Assembly: GCA_963745945.1 (NCBI GenBank)
Contig: CAVUZG010000009.1
Span: 91,187-155,186 of the forward strand
Direction: 5' to 3'
Length of the DNA stretch: 64,000 bases
From: DATFVA01 sp963745945
GTDB lineage: Bacteria; Bacteroidota; Ignavibacteria; Ignavibacteriales; Ignavibacteriaceae
Part shown: positions 55,991 through 62,992 of the stretch, piece after piece
Layout of the letters: the number at the start of each line of letters is the position of its first letter
Numbering within the stretch: position 1 is the first letter of the stretch
Notes under the pieces: generated by a model
What the model saw: only the letters and a program-made list of their open reading frames with translations
Database searches by the model: none
What the model was told of the DNA's origin: nothing
Position numbers and translations under genes: made by a program

Positions 55991-57085
55991 ATGCCGACTA
56001 CTAAGGTAAAAAGGATTGGAATATTAACCGGTGGAGGAGATTGTCCGGGTCTTAACGCTGTGATCCGTGGCGTTACAAAGCCTGCGCAGGATTACGGTAT
56101 GACAGTATTTGGGATTACGGATGGATTTGAAGGTCTTGTAGAAGGAAGAGCAAAAGAGCTTAAAAATGATGATGTATCAGGAATTCTGGCCACGGGTGGT
56201 ACAATACTCGGTTCATCAAACAAAGGAGATCCTTTTCATTGGCCTGTTGAACGGGAGAATAAAATTGAGATTATTGATAAATCGGAGAATGCTTTAAAAA
56301 ATTACCGGGCATGGAATCTTGATGCTATAATTGCAATTGGTGGTGATGGGACAATGCACATCTGCAATAAACTTTCGAAAATGGGAATCAATATAATCGG
56401 CGTTCCTAAAACAATCGATAATGATCTTGAAGCAACTGATATGACATTTGGGCATGACTCTGCTGTTTATGTTGTAATGTGGGCCCTAGACAGACTTCAT
56501 ACAACTGCGTCATCTCATCATCGCGTAATTGTTGTGGAAGTTATGGGGAGATATGCAGGATGGATTGCTTTAAACGGAGGACTCGCCGGTGGAGCGGATA
56601 TAATTTTGATTCCCGAAATCCCATTTTCATGGGAAAAAATTTACAATAAAATTAAAGAACGTGAACTACTCGGAAAAAAATTTAGTCTTGTTTGTGTTGC
56701 AGAAGGTGCAAAAGCTGAAGATGGAGGGATAGTAGTTAAAAGTCAGGATATGAAAAGACACGATCCGAATCAACTTGGAGGAATAGGAGAAGTAGTTGCT
56801 GCAAAAATTGAACAAAATACTGGAAGAGAAACAAGAGTAACAGTATTGGGTCATCTTCAGAGAGGTGGAAGTCCTACCGCTTTCGATCGAATACTTTCAA
56901 CTAAATTTGGTGCTCTGGCTATTGATCTGGCCAGTAGAAAAAAATTTGAAAGAATGGTCGCGTTAAAAGGAAATGATATCAAAAATGTTATGATCGAAGA
57001 AGCAATTGCACGGCAGAAACTGGTTAAACCGGATGATCAGGCAGTATTCGCTGCTAAAGCCGTCGGTATATCATTTGGTCAATAA
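55991..57085 (+). CDS. pfkA: 6-phosphofructokinase
   Basis: 364 residues. TGGGDCPGLNAVIRGVTKPA, AIGGDGTMHICNKL, and GVPKTIDNDLEATDMTFGHDSAV are the phosphate-donor and substrate regions. Glycine in GGDGT is the ATP-enzyme form, but lysine in PKTIDND is the form found in pyrophosphate-dependent enzymes. Such mixed enzymes occur, so the phosphoryl donor (ATP or PPi) cannot be assigned. It catalyses the committed step of glycolysis. Confidence 0.9.
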   Translation: MPTTKVKRIGILTGGGDCPGLNAVIRGVTKPAQDYGMTVFGITDGFEGLVEGRAKELKNDDVSGILATGGTILGSSNKGDPFHWPVERENKIEIIDKSENALKNYRAWNLDAIIAIGGDGTMHICNKLSKMGINIIGVPKTIDNDLEATDMTFGHDSAVYVVMWALDRLHTTASSHHRVIVVEVMGRYAGWIALNGGLAGGADIILIPEIPFSWEKIYNKIKERELLGKKFSLVCVAEGAKAEDGGIVVKSQDMKRHDPNQLGGIGEVVAAKIEQNTGRETRVTVLGHLQRGGSPTAFDRILSTKFGALAIDLASRKKFERMVALKGNDIKNVMIEEAIARQKLVKPDDQAVFAAKAVGISFGQ

Positions 57086-57173
57086 AAAATAAAAATAGCT
57101 CACGTTTCAGAGTTGATTTTAGAGATGTCTTCGCATATATTTGAATCTCTTTTTAAAAGAGTTCTTTATTTTC

Positions 57174-57219
57174 GGGGTCGTAGTTCAGCCTGCCTGCCGG
57201 TAGGCAAGTTGGTTAGAAC
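57174..57219 (+). pseudogene. Broken 5' half-copy of tRNA-Asp carrying a palindromic insert
   Basis: GGGGTCGTAGTTCAG (57174-57188) is identical to the first 15 bases of the intact tRNA-Asp downstream, and TTGGTTAGAAC (57209-57219) matches its next 11 bases. Between them lies the 20-bp repeat CCTGCCTGCCGGTAGGCAAG, which splits the D-loop. The anticodon arm and 3' half are absent, so it cannot be a functional tRNA. AG on each side of the insert could be a two-base target duplication. Confidence 0.85.
57189..57208 (+). repeat. GCCTGCCGGTAGGC palindromic repeat, copy 3 (inside the tRNA half-copy)
   Basis: CCTGCCTGCCGGTAGGCAAG, matching the copies at 20690-20709 and 34151-34169 in its TGCCTGC(C/A)GGTAGGC core. 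It interrupts the broken tRNA-Asp copy. Confidence 0.8.
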
Positions 57220-57259
57220 ACTTGTAATAAATAAAAGAGATTGTTCTTAGTAGTTATTC

Positions 57260-57333
57260 GGGGTCGTAGTTCAGTTGGTTAGAACGCCTGCCTGTCACGC
57301 AGGAGGTCGCGAGTTCGAGTCTCGTCGGCCCCG
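57260..57333 (+). tRNA. tRNA-Asp (GTC)
   Basis: A complete 74-nt cloverleaf. Acceptor stem GGGGTCG pairs with CGGCCCC (7 bp, one G-T pair). The anticodon stem is CCTGC/GCAGG with loop CTGTCAC, giving anticodon GTC, and the T-arm is GCGAG-TTCGAGT-CTCGT. The discriminator is G and CCA is not encoded. It probably marks the chromosomal edge of the prophage, because repeats resembling integrase sites lie just downstream. Confidence 0.96.
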
Positions 57334-57335
57334 CT

Positions 57336-57371
57336 AAAAAAGCCTTAATACAAAACGTATTAGGGCTTTTT
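57336..57371 (+). terminator. Terminator of the tRNA-Asp gene
   Basis: AAAAAGCC-T-TAATAC, loop AAAAC, GTATTA-G-GGCTTTTT: an extended hairpin with one mismatch that ends in a T-run. Confidence 0.85.
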
Positions 57372-57405
57372 GCTTTTAATGCCTTTCCAAATATCCCGCT
57401 GATTG

Positions 57406-57447
57406 TGTATGGAGAATGTATGGACTTTGTATGGAGTAACTCCATAC
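57406..57447. other. Phased TGTATGGA repeats: candidate integrase arm sites
   Basis: TGTATGGA occurs at 57406-57413, 57417-57424 and 57428-57435, exactly 11 bp apart, about one helical turn. An inverted TCCATAC follows at 57441-57447, making GTATGGAGTAACTCCATAC a 9+1+9 palindrome. Direct repeats next to a tRNA 3' end resemble the arm-type binding sites of tyrosine-recombinase integrases. No integrase is encoded in the window, so this is inference. Confidence 0.5.
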
Positions 57448-57559
57448 CGAATTTATTGATTAGTTAATTAATGTTATTATTTATTTTGTTTTGAATCATA
57501 TAATTAAAACTTAATTATTCTTTATTTACTACAAGAAAAAGAGTAATTTTTATATAATT

Positions 57560-57757
57560 TCATTGTAATCCCTTAGGATCATATTGTTCAAAAATTTTCT
57601 TGCAGATTTTACATTGAGATTTACGAGCAATAACAATATTATGAAGTGAATTAACTGAGTGCGTTTCTTCTAAAACTCTTAAATGCATTTTGCATTTATG
57701 CTGTGGTATCCAGTCTTTTTCCTGGCACTGATTGAAAAGTGTTTTTATATCATCCAT
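57560..57757 (-). CDS. Small protein with a zinc-finger-like cysteine pattern
   Basis: 65 residues from ATG 57757, favoured by AAGGAGAT just upstream; a longer frame extends to 57787. It contains HKCKMH near the middle and SQCKICKKIFEQYD near the end. The CxxH and CxxC pairs suggest a small zinc-binding fold. It lies in the leftward prophage gene set, after a structured ~110-base leader. The function is unknown. Confidence 0.5.
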   Translation of the reverse strand: MDDIKTLFNQCQEKDWIPQHKCKMHLRVLEETHSVNSLHNIVIARKSQCKICKKIFEQYDPKGLQ

Positions 57758-57787
57758 AACTATCTCCTTATTAGTTAAACCAAGCAA

Positions 57788-58353
57788 GGCACACCGCCCC
57801 GCAAAAAAAACAATTTTTGCCCCGCAAAAAATTTCGATTTAGTTTTACTGAGTAAAGGAAAGGTGAAAAGGTGTGCCGTTACACGTGGTTCACCTTTTTG
57901 CCTTTACCACGCTAAAGAAAAGAGTGAAAACCTACGCTATGCTGCAATGTTTTGATAAGACCGCCTTATGGCAAATTAACTATTCAGGGGCAAAAATTAG
58001 GTGTAGCTGACAGACAATAAACTGACAGAATAATTTATGATTTTTGGCTTGTTGTGAAGCGACATCAAAAGCCTAAAACCTTAAATAGTGGTAGAAAGAG
58101 TAGAAAGAAGAAAGAAAACGGAAAAGAGAACATTTTAATAATATTTAAAGGATTTTGGTAAAGCGAAACAATAGAGCCATAAAAAGATATATTGAATTAA
58201 GTATTTGTGAGCGAAGCGAACAATTACTTTTCTTAATGATGTTGATGTTAAGTTTAATGAGAACTTTGTTGAACGAATGACGAAATGAGTTTTACGAATA
58301 TGAGGAATGAGTGAAATAGAGTGAAGTGGTAGAAAGAAAGTATTATTTAATGT
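57788..58353. other. 566-base non-coding stretch with inverted and direct repeats
   Basis: No convincing gene is seen. GGCACACC (57788-57795) pairs with GGTGTGCC (57870-57877), AGGTGAA (57861-57867) with TTCACCT (57889-57895), and GCAAAAA (57801-57807) with TTTTTGC (57814-57820). CCCCGCAAAAA is directly repeated (57797, 57820). AGTGGTAGAAAGA occurs at 58087-58099 and again at 58325-58337. The first set could be a structured leader for the small gene at 57757; the rest is purine-rich and unexplained. Confidence 0.5.
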
Positions 58354-58635
58354 TTAAGCAATGGGACCTAATCTTCTTCCGCAATCTCCCTTACCGGAAA
58401 ATTTATTTTTCCTCTGGATAGGCGGGATGTGCCCTTCTTCCTCGATTTGAAATAACAAATGGTAAAGCTTTGTTCTTTCAGCCCAGCAATGAGAACAAGT
58501 GCAATTAAGTTCTTCACTTAGTTTTAACCTGTAGAGGACATCTGCATAGAGATAAAACCAATAATCCAGATTATCGGGCTTAATAGTTTTTTTGAATAAA
58601 CGGGATTTAAAGGTTTTTCTTTCCATACCATACAA
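58354..58635 (-). CDS. Hypothetical phage-region protein with a CxCxxCW motif
   Basis: 93 residues, starting MYGMERKTFKSRLFKK; a second methionine (MERK) is an alternative start. The middle has NCTCSHCWAERTKLYHLL, so three cysteines may bind a metal. The end is Arg/Gly-rich. It lies between the tail-like gene and the non-coding stretch. I do not recognise it. Confidence 0.45.
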   Translation of the reverse strand: MYGMERKTFKSRLFKKTIKPDNLDYWFYLYADVLYRLKLSEELNCTCSHCWAERTKLYHLLFQIEEEGHIPPIQRKNKFSGKGDCGRRLGPIA

Positions 58636-58677
58636 ATGTATGGTTAAGAGATATTATTTCAAAATATGCTAATAAAA

Positions 58678-59355
58678 TCAGAATTTACGTTTTATTGTGC
58701 CTGTTGAAGAATCAAAATACAGCATACCTGTTTGCAAGCCGGAGCTGTCCGAAGGGATGGTTGGTAATTTTATTTTATCTGAATGCATTGTTAAAGTATC
58801 CGCATCCATATAAATACTGCTTTCACCAGGTGAATCACCTTCATTGAAAACAAATGATGACCAACCAGGTTCAGGGCTGATTATTCTAAAATCGACACAA
58901 TCAAAAAGATAATTACTACCGTGGAAGGTTGAAGTTGAAGTATTATCATCTAAAACCCAATAAGTACCGAAACCATACTTATGATAAAACTGAAGTTTTC
59001 CCATTGAGTAAGTTAAGATAGGAGCCCAATCATAATCATTAATATGAAATTCACCGCTGCTGTTTGTAAGCCATATATCAGAAGTTGGCGATAAAAATAT
59101 ATCGCCAGTATAAATAGTCGAATCAGTATTCACATTTATATGGGTTTGAGACAGAGACACAGCAGAATTTCTTCCCTGATCTGTTAAAGTTAAATTACCA
59201 TTAACTGAAGCAATGGTATCTACTTCAAGTGGAGATTTGGTTATTGAGACTTTGCCGTAAGGCCAGATAAGATTACCACCACTAGTCCACCACTGTGAAT
59301 AGGACTTTCCCGAAAGAAATATCAGCATAAGAATTAACAAAAAATATTTTATCAT
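58678..59355 (-). CDS. Exported phage-region protein, tail-fibre-like
   Basis: 225 residues. A signal peptide (FLLILMLIFLSGKSYS) is followed by short beta-like repeats: VNGNLTLTDQGRNSAVSLSQTHI, SGEFHINDYDWAPILTYS, LPTIPSDSSGLQTGMLYFD. The end SSTGTIKRKF resembles the closing strand of phage tail-fibre proteins. A signal peptide is unusual for a phage structural protein, so it may be a host surface or lysogenic-conversion protein. GGAGATACG precedes the ATG. Confidence 0.5.
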   Translation of the reverse strand: MIKYFLLILMLIFLSGKSYSQWWTSGGNLIWPYGKVSITKSPLEVDTIASVNGNLTLTDQGRNSAVSLSQTHINVNTDSTIYTGDIFLSPTSDIWLTNSSGEFHINDYDWAPILTYSMGKLQFYHKYGFGTYWVLDDNTSTSTFHGSNYLFDCVDFRIISPEPGWSSFVFNEGDSPGESSIYMDADTLTMHSDKIKLPTIPSDSSGLQTGMLYFDSSTGTIKRKF

Positions 59356-59390
59356 CGTATCTCCGCATATTACATATTGAACTTATTTAA

Positions 59391-59633
59391 TTAACCAATG
59401 TGGCGTAAAGAGGGTTCAGCCCATCCGTCCACAACTTCAAAATCAGCAGTATCATCATCGCAGGTTATCAGCTGGATATTAAGATTTTCTTCTACCTGTA
59501 ATCCATTGTTAACCGAGACCTGGAATAACTTTTTTTCAACCCATTGCTTTAACATAACTTTTGCATCAGCAACATCCTGAGCAGTAGTCACTCCATCAGA
59601 CTCGAACCGAAATTCAAAAAATACCTGAGCCAA
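59391..59633 (-). CDS. Small phage-region protein, paralog 1 of 2
   Basis: 80 residues, starting at TTG. It begins VFFEFRFESDGVTTAQDVADAKVMLKQW and ends TADFEVVDGWAEPSLRH. The next gene has a matching layout: FDSD near the start with T-x2-Q-x2-D/V-x2-K, then a GWA-x-P motif near the end. It is probably a duplicated phage gene of unknown function. Confidence 0.5.
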   Translation of the reverse strand: MAQVFFEFRFESDGVTTAQDVADAKVMLKQWVEKKLFQVSVNNGLQVEENLNIQLITCDDDTADFEVVDGWAEPSLRHIG

Positions 59634-59637
59634 ATTA

Positions 59638-59889
59638 TTATTCCTTTATTATTTCTTTTCCTTTTTTGTACGGGCTTGCCCATCCTTTAGCTACCCAGAA
59701 TTTGAAGAAATCAGGACCACTATCGACTGCATAGCAGTAAAAATTATACTTACCATTAAGGATAGGATTAAAATCATCCGTGAATGCACCAACACCGCAA
59801 TACTCATACATATAAGCCTTAACAGAATCTATCTGTGTCTGAGTAAGCTTATCAGAATCAAAGCCGACTGTGAATGTTATGTAAGACAA
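59638..59889 (-). CDS. Small phage-region protein, paralog 2 of 2
   Basis: 83 residues, starting at TTG with AGGAAA upstream. It begins ITFTVGFDSDKLTQTQIDSVKAYMYEY and ends DFFKFWVAKGWASPYKKG, matching the gene at 59391 in the FDSD start, the Q-x2-D/V-x2-K helix and the GWA-x-P end. The last residues overlap the Shine-Dalgarno of the next gene. The function is unknown. Confidence 0.5.
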   Translation of the reverse strand: MSYITFTVGFDSDKLTQTQIDSVKAYMYEYCGVGAFTDDFNPILNGKYNFYCYAVDSGPDFFKFWVAKGWASPYKKGKEIIKE

Positions 59890-59910
59890 AATAAATTTCC
59901 TGTTTAATAA

Positions 59911-60243
59911 TTAAAGAAGAACCCTGATTAGTTCATCTGCTCCGGTGGCTGCGTCCAATGCATAGCCTGCAATATCACCGGAAGAATAAGGGATTGCTTT
60001 ACCGGCTGCATTGCTTTGGAGCTTATCACCTTTCAAAATAGTATCGCCGGAATAAACAAGTGCTATACCTGTGCAGGTAACGGGAGCCTGTTCATCAAGA
60101 TCTGTGTTTGCGTTAAGTGAACCGAGAGGTTTTACACCGTTACCGCAGACCGCTCCATCAAATCCAATAAAAAGATTTTGCTTTGCGGATAAATCTGCTG
60201 TTGCAGTTATTGAGGTTATTAAAATCGGCTGTTCGGTTTTCAT
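59911..60243 (-). CDS. Phage capsid decoration/cement-like protein
   Basis: 110 residues. ATADLSAKQNLFIGFDGAVCGNGVKPLGS, GIALVYSGDTILKGDKLQSNAAGKAIPYSSGD and IAGYALDAATGADELIRVLL resemble the capsid cement proteins of phages (DUF2190-type beta structure) that stabilise the head. It lies between the capsid protein and the paralog pair, as expected. AAGGAAAGAAACG precedes the ATG. Confidence 0.65.
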   Translation of the reverse strand: MKTEQPILITSITATADLSAKQNLFIGFDGAVCGNGVKPLGSLNANTDLDEQAPVTCTGIALVYSGDTILKGDKLQSNAAGKAIPYSSGDIAGYALDAATGADELIRVLL

Positions 60244-60304
60244 CGTTTCTTTCCTTTATTACTTTTTGAATTTTTTTGTTTTGGAGATAACGGAACATCG
60301 TCCG

Positions 60305-60357
60305 GAGATCCTGAAACAAGCTCAGCCTGATTAGGTCTGGGAAGATTCAGGATGACT
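60305..60357. repeat. Interrupted palindromic repeat
   Basis: ATCCTGAA (60308-60315) and TTCAGGAT (60346-60353) are inverted. In the compact form that I recall from related genomes the arms are separated by ACAAG; here about 30 bases separate them. It overlaps the 3' end of the 49-residue gene. Confidence 0.4.
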
Positions 60358-60480
60358 CTCAATAGGTTTGAGATACTCTGAGATTGAGTCTGCATCTTTA
60401 GAATCGATTTCGAGAATGCAGCCTTCAGAATAGAGAGTACCTTTATAGATTAAGTCTGTGTTGATTAGTTTGTATTTCAT
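60331..60480 (-). CDS. 49-residue phage protein
   Basis: The frame from ATG 60480 to TAA at 60331 encodes MKYKLINTDLIYKGTLY, then EGCILEIDSKDADSISEYL, ending ESSQT. It resembles small phage head proteins with a LKYKGTLYxxGxxxELxDxEA pattern that lie near capsid genes. A Shine-Dalgarno (AAGG) sits in the 11-base gap after the capsid gene stop. The last ~10 residues are encoded by the repeat, suggesting a tail altered by an insertion. Function unproven. Confidence 0.55.
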   Translation of the reverse strand: MKYKLINTDLIYKGTLYSEGCILEIDSKDADSISEYLKPIESHPESSQT

Positions 60481-60491
60481 CAATCCTTACC

Positions 60492-61415
60492 TTATGCATT
60501 AGTATCGTTTATTAAATAACCTGCTTCTGCACCGACAACTTTAGGAATGAATATATCAGTATTACGTACAACCTGGACTTTTCCATTCTCATCATATACA
60601 TCAACCAAAGGATTATCTTTCTTCCTGAGTGTATATGCAAAAGCAGGCTCGAAGTAGGAACGGGGCAAATCAGTTTTAGCTTTAGGAACATAAGCAACAA
60701 CAGCGTTATCAGACCATATATCAGAGAAAGTACCTGTATCATCTGCGCTTACTGCATCACCTACAAAAAGCTGTTCAAAGTCTAAAAGATTTCTGAGAAG
60801 TTCCGGAGTTATAACTGCGTGCTGAGTGTATTTAATTCTATCAAGCACTGCAGGATGGTTCTTTAATGCTTTATAAGACTGAGCACCAAGCACACAAACA
60901 TTGGGACGTTTAGCAATCTTACCTCTTACTGCTTCCTTAGCTGTATCAAATATTGCGAATGGATCGGAAGAAGCATTTGAGAACTGATCACTTGCAGAAA
61001 GAGTTACTTTATTACCTGAAGGATAAGTTGACAAGTTCTGCGACAAATCAGCTATTAGCTTTTCAAGTCTTAGACCTATACCATCAGTGACGACCTGAGT
61101 TGCATAAATCTTTAAGGGAGTAACATCCTCATCAATCTCCCTGTAATCCATAGGATATTCAAGATCGTGTTCATCAAGAACGAAATCAACTGAAGTTCTT
61201 CCTTCCGGTGAAATCCTGTTGGACTTAGCACGGATTGCTCTTTCAGTATTATAAATCTTAAAAGCTTCCTTGGTAAACTGAGGAATCTTACCGCCTTCCT
61301 TATCAACCGAGACAACCGGGAAAAGCATTGTGCCGATAAGAGCGGCGTTGTTATAGCCACGGGCTATGTTAGTAAGAACAGGATCTACCACACGTTTGTT
61401 TGAAAGTGTACCCAT
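60492..61415 (-). CDS. Phage major capsid protein
   Basis: 307 residues. It starts GTLSNKRVVDPVLTNIARGYNN and continues ALIGTMLFPVVSVDKEGGKIPQF, the N-terminal arm region of phage major capsid proteins. Further on are KVTLSASDQFSNASSDPFAIF, PNVCVLGAQSYKALKNHPAVL, LLDFEQLFVGDAV and WSDNAVVAYVP, all typical of the capsid family. It forms the head shell. AAGGAAATGATACG precedes the ATG. It is followed by the 49-residue and cement-like genes. Confidence 0.85.
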   Translation of the reverse strand: MGTLSNKRVVDPVLTNIARGYNNAALIGTMLFPVVSVDKEGGKIPQFTKEAFKIYNTERAIRAKSNRISPEGRTSVDFVLDEHDLEYPMDYREIDEDVTPLKIYATQVVTDGIGLRLEKLIADLSQNLSTYPSGNKVTLSASDQFSNASSDPFAIFDTAKEAVRGKIAKRPNVCVLGAQSYKALKNHPAVLDRIKYTQHAVITPELLRNLLDFEQLFVGDAVSADDTGTFSDIWSDNAVVAYVPKAKTDLPRSYFEPAFAYTLRKKDNPLVDVYDENGKVQVVRNTDIFIPKVVGAEAGYLINDTNA

Positions 61416-61427
61416 CGTATCATTTCC

Positions 61428-62512
61428 TTAATTTAATTTAGACAATTTCATTACTGCTGCTTCGTAGGAGATATTATCTTTCCTCATTATTGTTTTAGCT
61501 TTTTTGTGAAGTGCAGCAGACTCCTCATCAAGCGTATAGCCGGAAAAACTATTACTATCATTATCAGTTTCATCGGGTTTCTCCGCAAAGTTTTCATAAT
61601 AGACTATCTTTGGAACCGACTCAACAAAATCAGTAAGAAGCTTCTTAACATCATTCCTGAATTTTGAGTAATCATATTCAGCTGAGAAGTTCTGAGTGTT
61701 GAGATATTCGAAGAGACTCATTACAGATTTCTTCATTGCGGGAGTAAGGGAACCGGCAGGATAGTTTATCATTAAGCATTGGTTCAAACTCAGAGAAGTT
61801 AATCTTGAAGCTTAGTTCATCAACAGCAGACTGGATTTTAGAAATATCAGAAGTACTTGTTTTATCGGGAGTGCTGACAAACTTTTTATTAAGCTCAATA
61901 AGATTATCGCGTATCTGGTTTAACTGTTCAGAAAAAAGAGGGGGCTTATCATCTGTTACCGGTTCTTTGATTTCCTTATCAGAAGTGTTATCAATTTTAT
62001 CTATAACCTGTTCATCTTTTGCGTTTTCTTTAAGCCCCTCATCTTTAAGTTCAAGATCAATTTATCAGCCTGTTGGCGGGATGGAGGTTCAAGTTTAAGA
62101 TCAGGTTCAAGTTCAAGTTCATAAGTAAATGCTGAAGGTTCGTTAAACTGAATATCTGCCAAACCTTTTACAGCGGGAGCGGCACCGCCAAGAAAACCTA
62201 CGTGTCTTAACTTTCCATCCTTATCAAGAGAGATGCTTCGTTTCTTATATAATCCTTTTTTAACTGCTTCAGAAAACTCCTTGATAACTTCTTTAGGTTT
62301 TGCAAGAAGTCTGTCGCCTGCAACCTTAAGAGATTCAATCCATCCGTAAGCAGGTGAATTATCTACAGGATGACCGATTACAATCGGAGCTTCATTTTCT
62401 GCGGGATTATAAGAAGAGGCGATAAACTCTAAATCCTGAATGTATACTCCTTAGTTGTTCCATTACTTGAAGTATGAGTCCCTGCCTTAAAAATTTCAAA
62501 TTCATTCATCAT
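61428..62512 (-). pseudogene. Mu I-type head protease/scaffold gene with three frameshifts
   Basis: From ATG 62512 the frame reads MMNEFEIFKAGTHTSSNG and shifts near 62440, where an A is missing from ACATTCAG. The next frame gives DLEFIASSYNPAENEAPIVIG, AYGWIESLKVAGDRLL, KKRSISLDKDGKLRHVGFLGG, the protease pattern. A second shift lies near 62060-62089, in a repeat-like segment. The third frame continues KDEGLKENAKDEQ to FEPMLNDKLS, shifting again at about 61765 into AGSLTPAMKKSVMSLF, ending at 61428. A functional copy would process the head. Real decay and sequencing error are both possible. Confidence 0.7.
62061..62087. repeat. Possible palindromic repeat inside the protease gene
   Basis: CAGCCTGTTGGCGGGATGG resembles the GGCGGGAT end of the repeat at 20690-20709. 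It sits where the protease reading frame shifts and where LKLEP is followed by unrelated residues. Confidence 0.3.
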
Positions 62513-62619
62513 CGAATATCCTTACTTTATTAACAAATCGTATATCATAGCCTAAAAAACTTAATTAAATATAACATTTTGCCTAATAAATATCAATAGA
62601 ATTTATTATATTTAAGATA

Positions 62620-62638
62620 ATATAGATTTTATCTATAT
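62620..62638. promoter_or_regulatory. Inverted repeat in the divergent phage promoter region
   Basis: ATATAGATTTTATCTATAT is an 8+3+8 inverted repeat in the 129-base gap between the leftward protease gene and the rightward terminase. The gap must hold both promoters, and the repeat is placed where an operator for one or both would sit. No regulator gene is visible. Confidence 0.4.
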
Positions 62639-62671
62639 CGATTGTTTGATTATGGAAGGAAAACGCCACTT

Positions 62672-62992
62672 ATGAAAAAGCCACCGAAGAAAAAAGTTGA
62701 ATTAACAGAAGAACAGAAAATTGAAAAACTTGCCAGCTACGGATTAACCAATAAAGAAATTGCTGAAGCACTTGGTTATGATGACAGCACACTGAAACGG
62801 AACTTTGAGAAAAATATCATAAAAGGGAAAGCTAACCTTAGAGAACGATTAAAGAAGAAACAGATTTCAGTTGCTATGCAGGGAAATGTTGTTATGCTTA
62901 TCTGGTTAGGAAAGCAATACCTGGGACAAGCTGAAAAGATAGACGAGACGGGAGAATATGATATTAAGATTACCCGGAAGACTGTTAAATGA
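62672..62992 (+). CDS. Phage terminase small subunit-like protein
   Basis: 106 residues from ATG 62672; the frame also opens at TTG 62642. It contains EKLASYGLTNKEIAEALGYDDSTLKRNF, a helix-turn-helix like those of small terminases, followed by a charged helix (NLRERLKKKQISVAMQGNVVMLIWLGKQYLG). It overlaps the large subunit by ATGA. It would bind the phage packaging site. The neighbour supports this call. Confidence 0.7.
   Translation: MKKPPKKKVELTEEQKIEKLASYGLTNKEIAEALGYDDSTLKRNFEKNIIKGKANLRERLKKKQISVAMQGNVVMLIWLGKQYLGQAEKIDETGEYDIKITRKTVK

Noticed and set aside
57254..57445. A 63-codon minus-strand frame across tRNA-Asp with residues GPTRLELATSCVTGRRS
   Set aside because: It is the antisense of the tRNA gene, a well-known false gene prediction, and has no start context.
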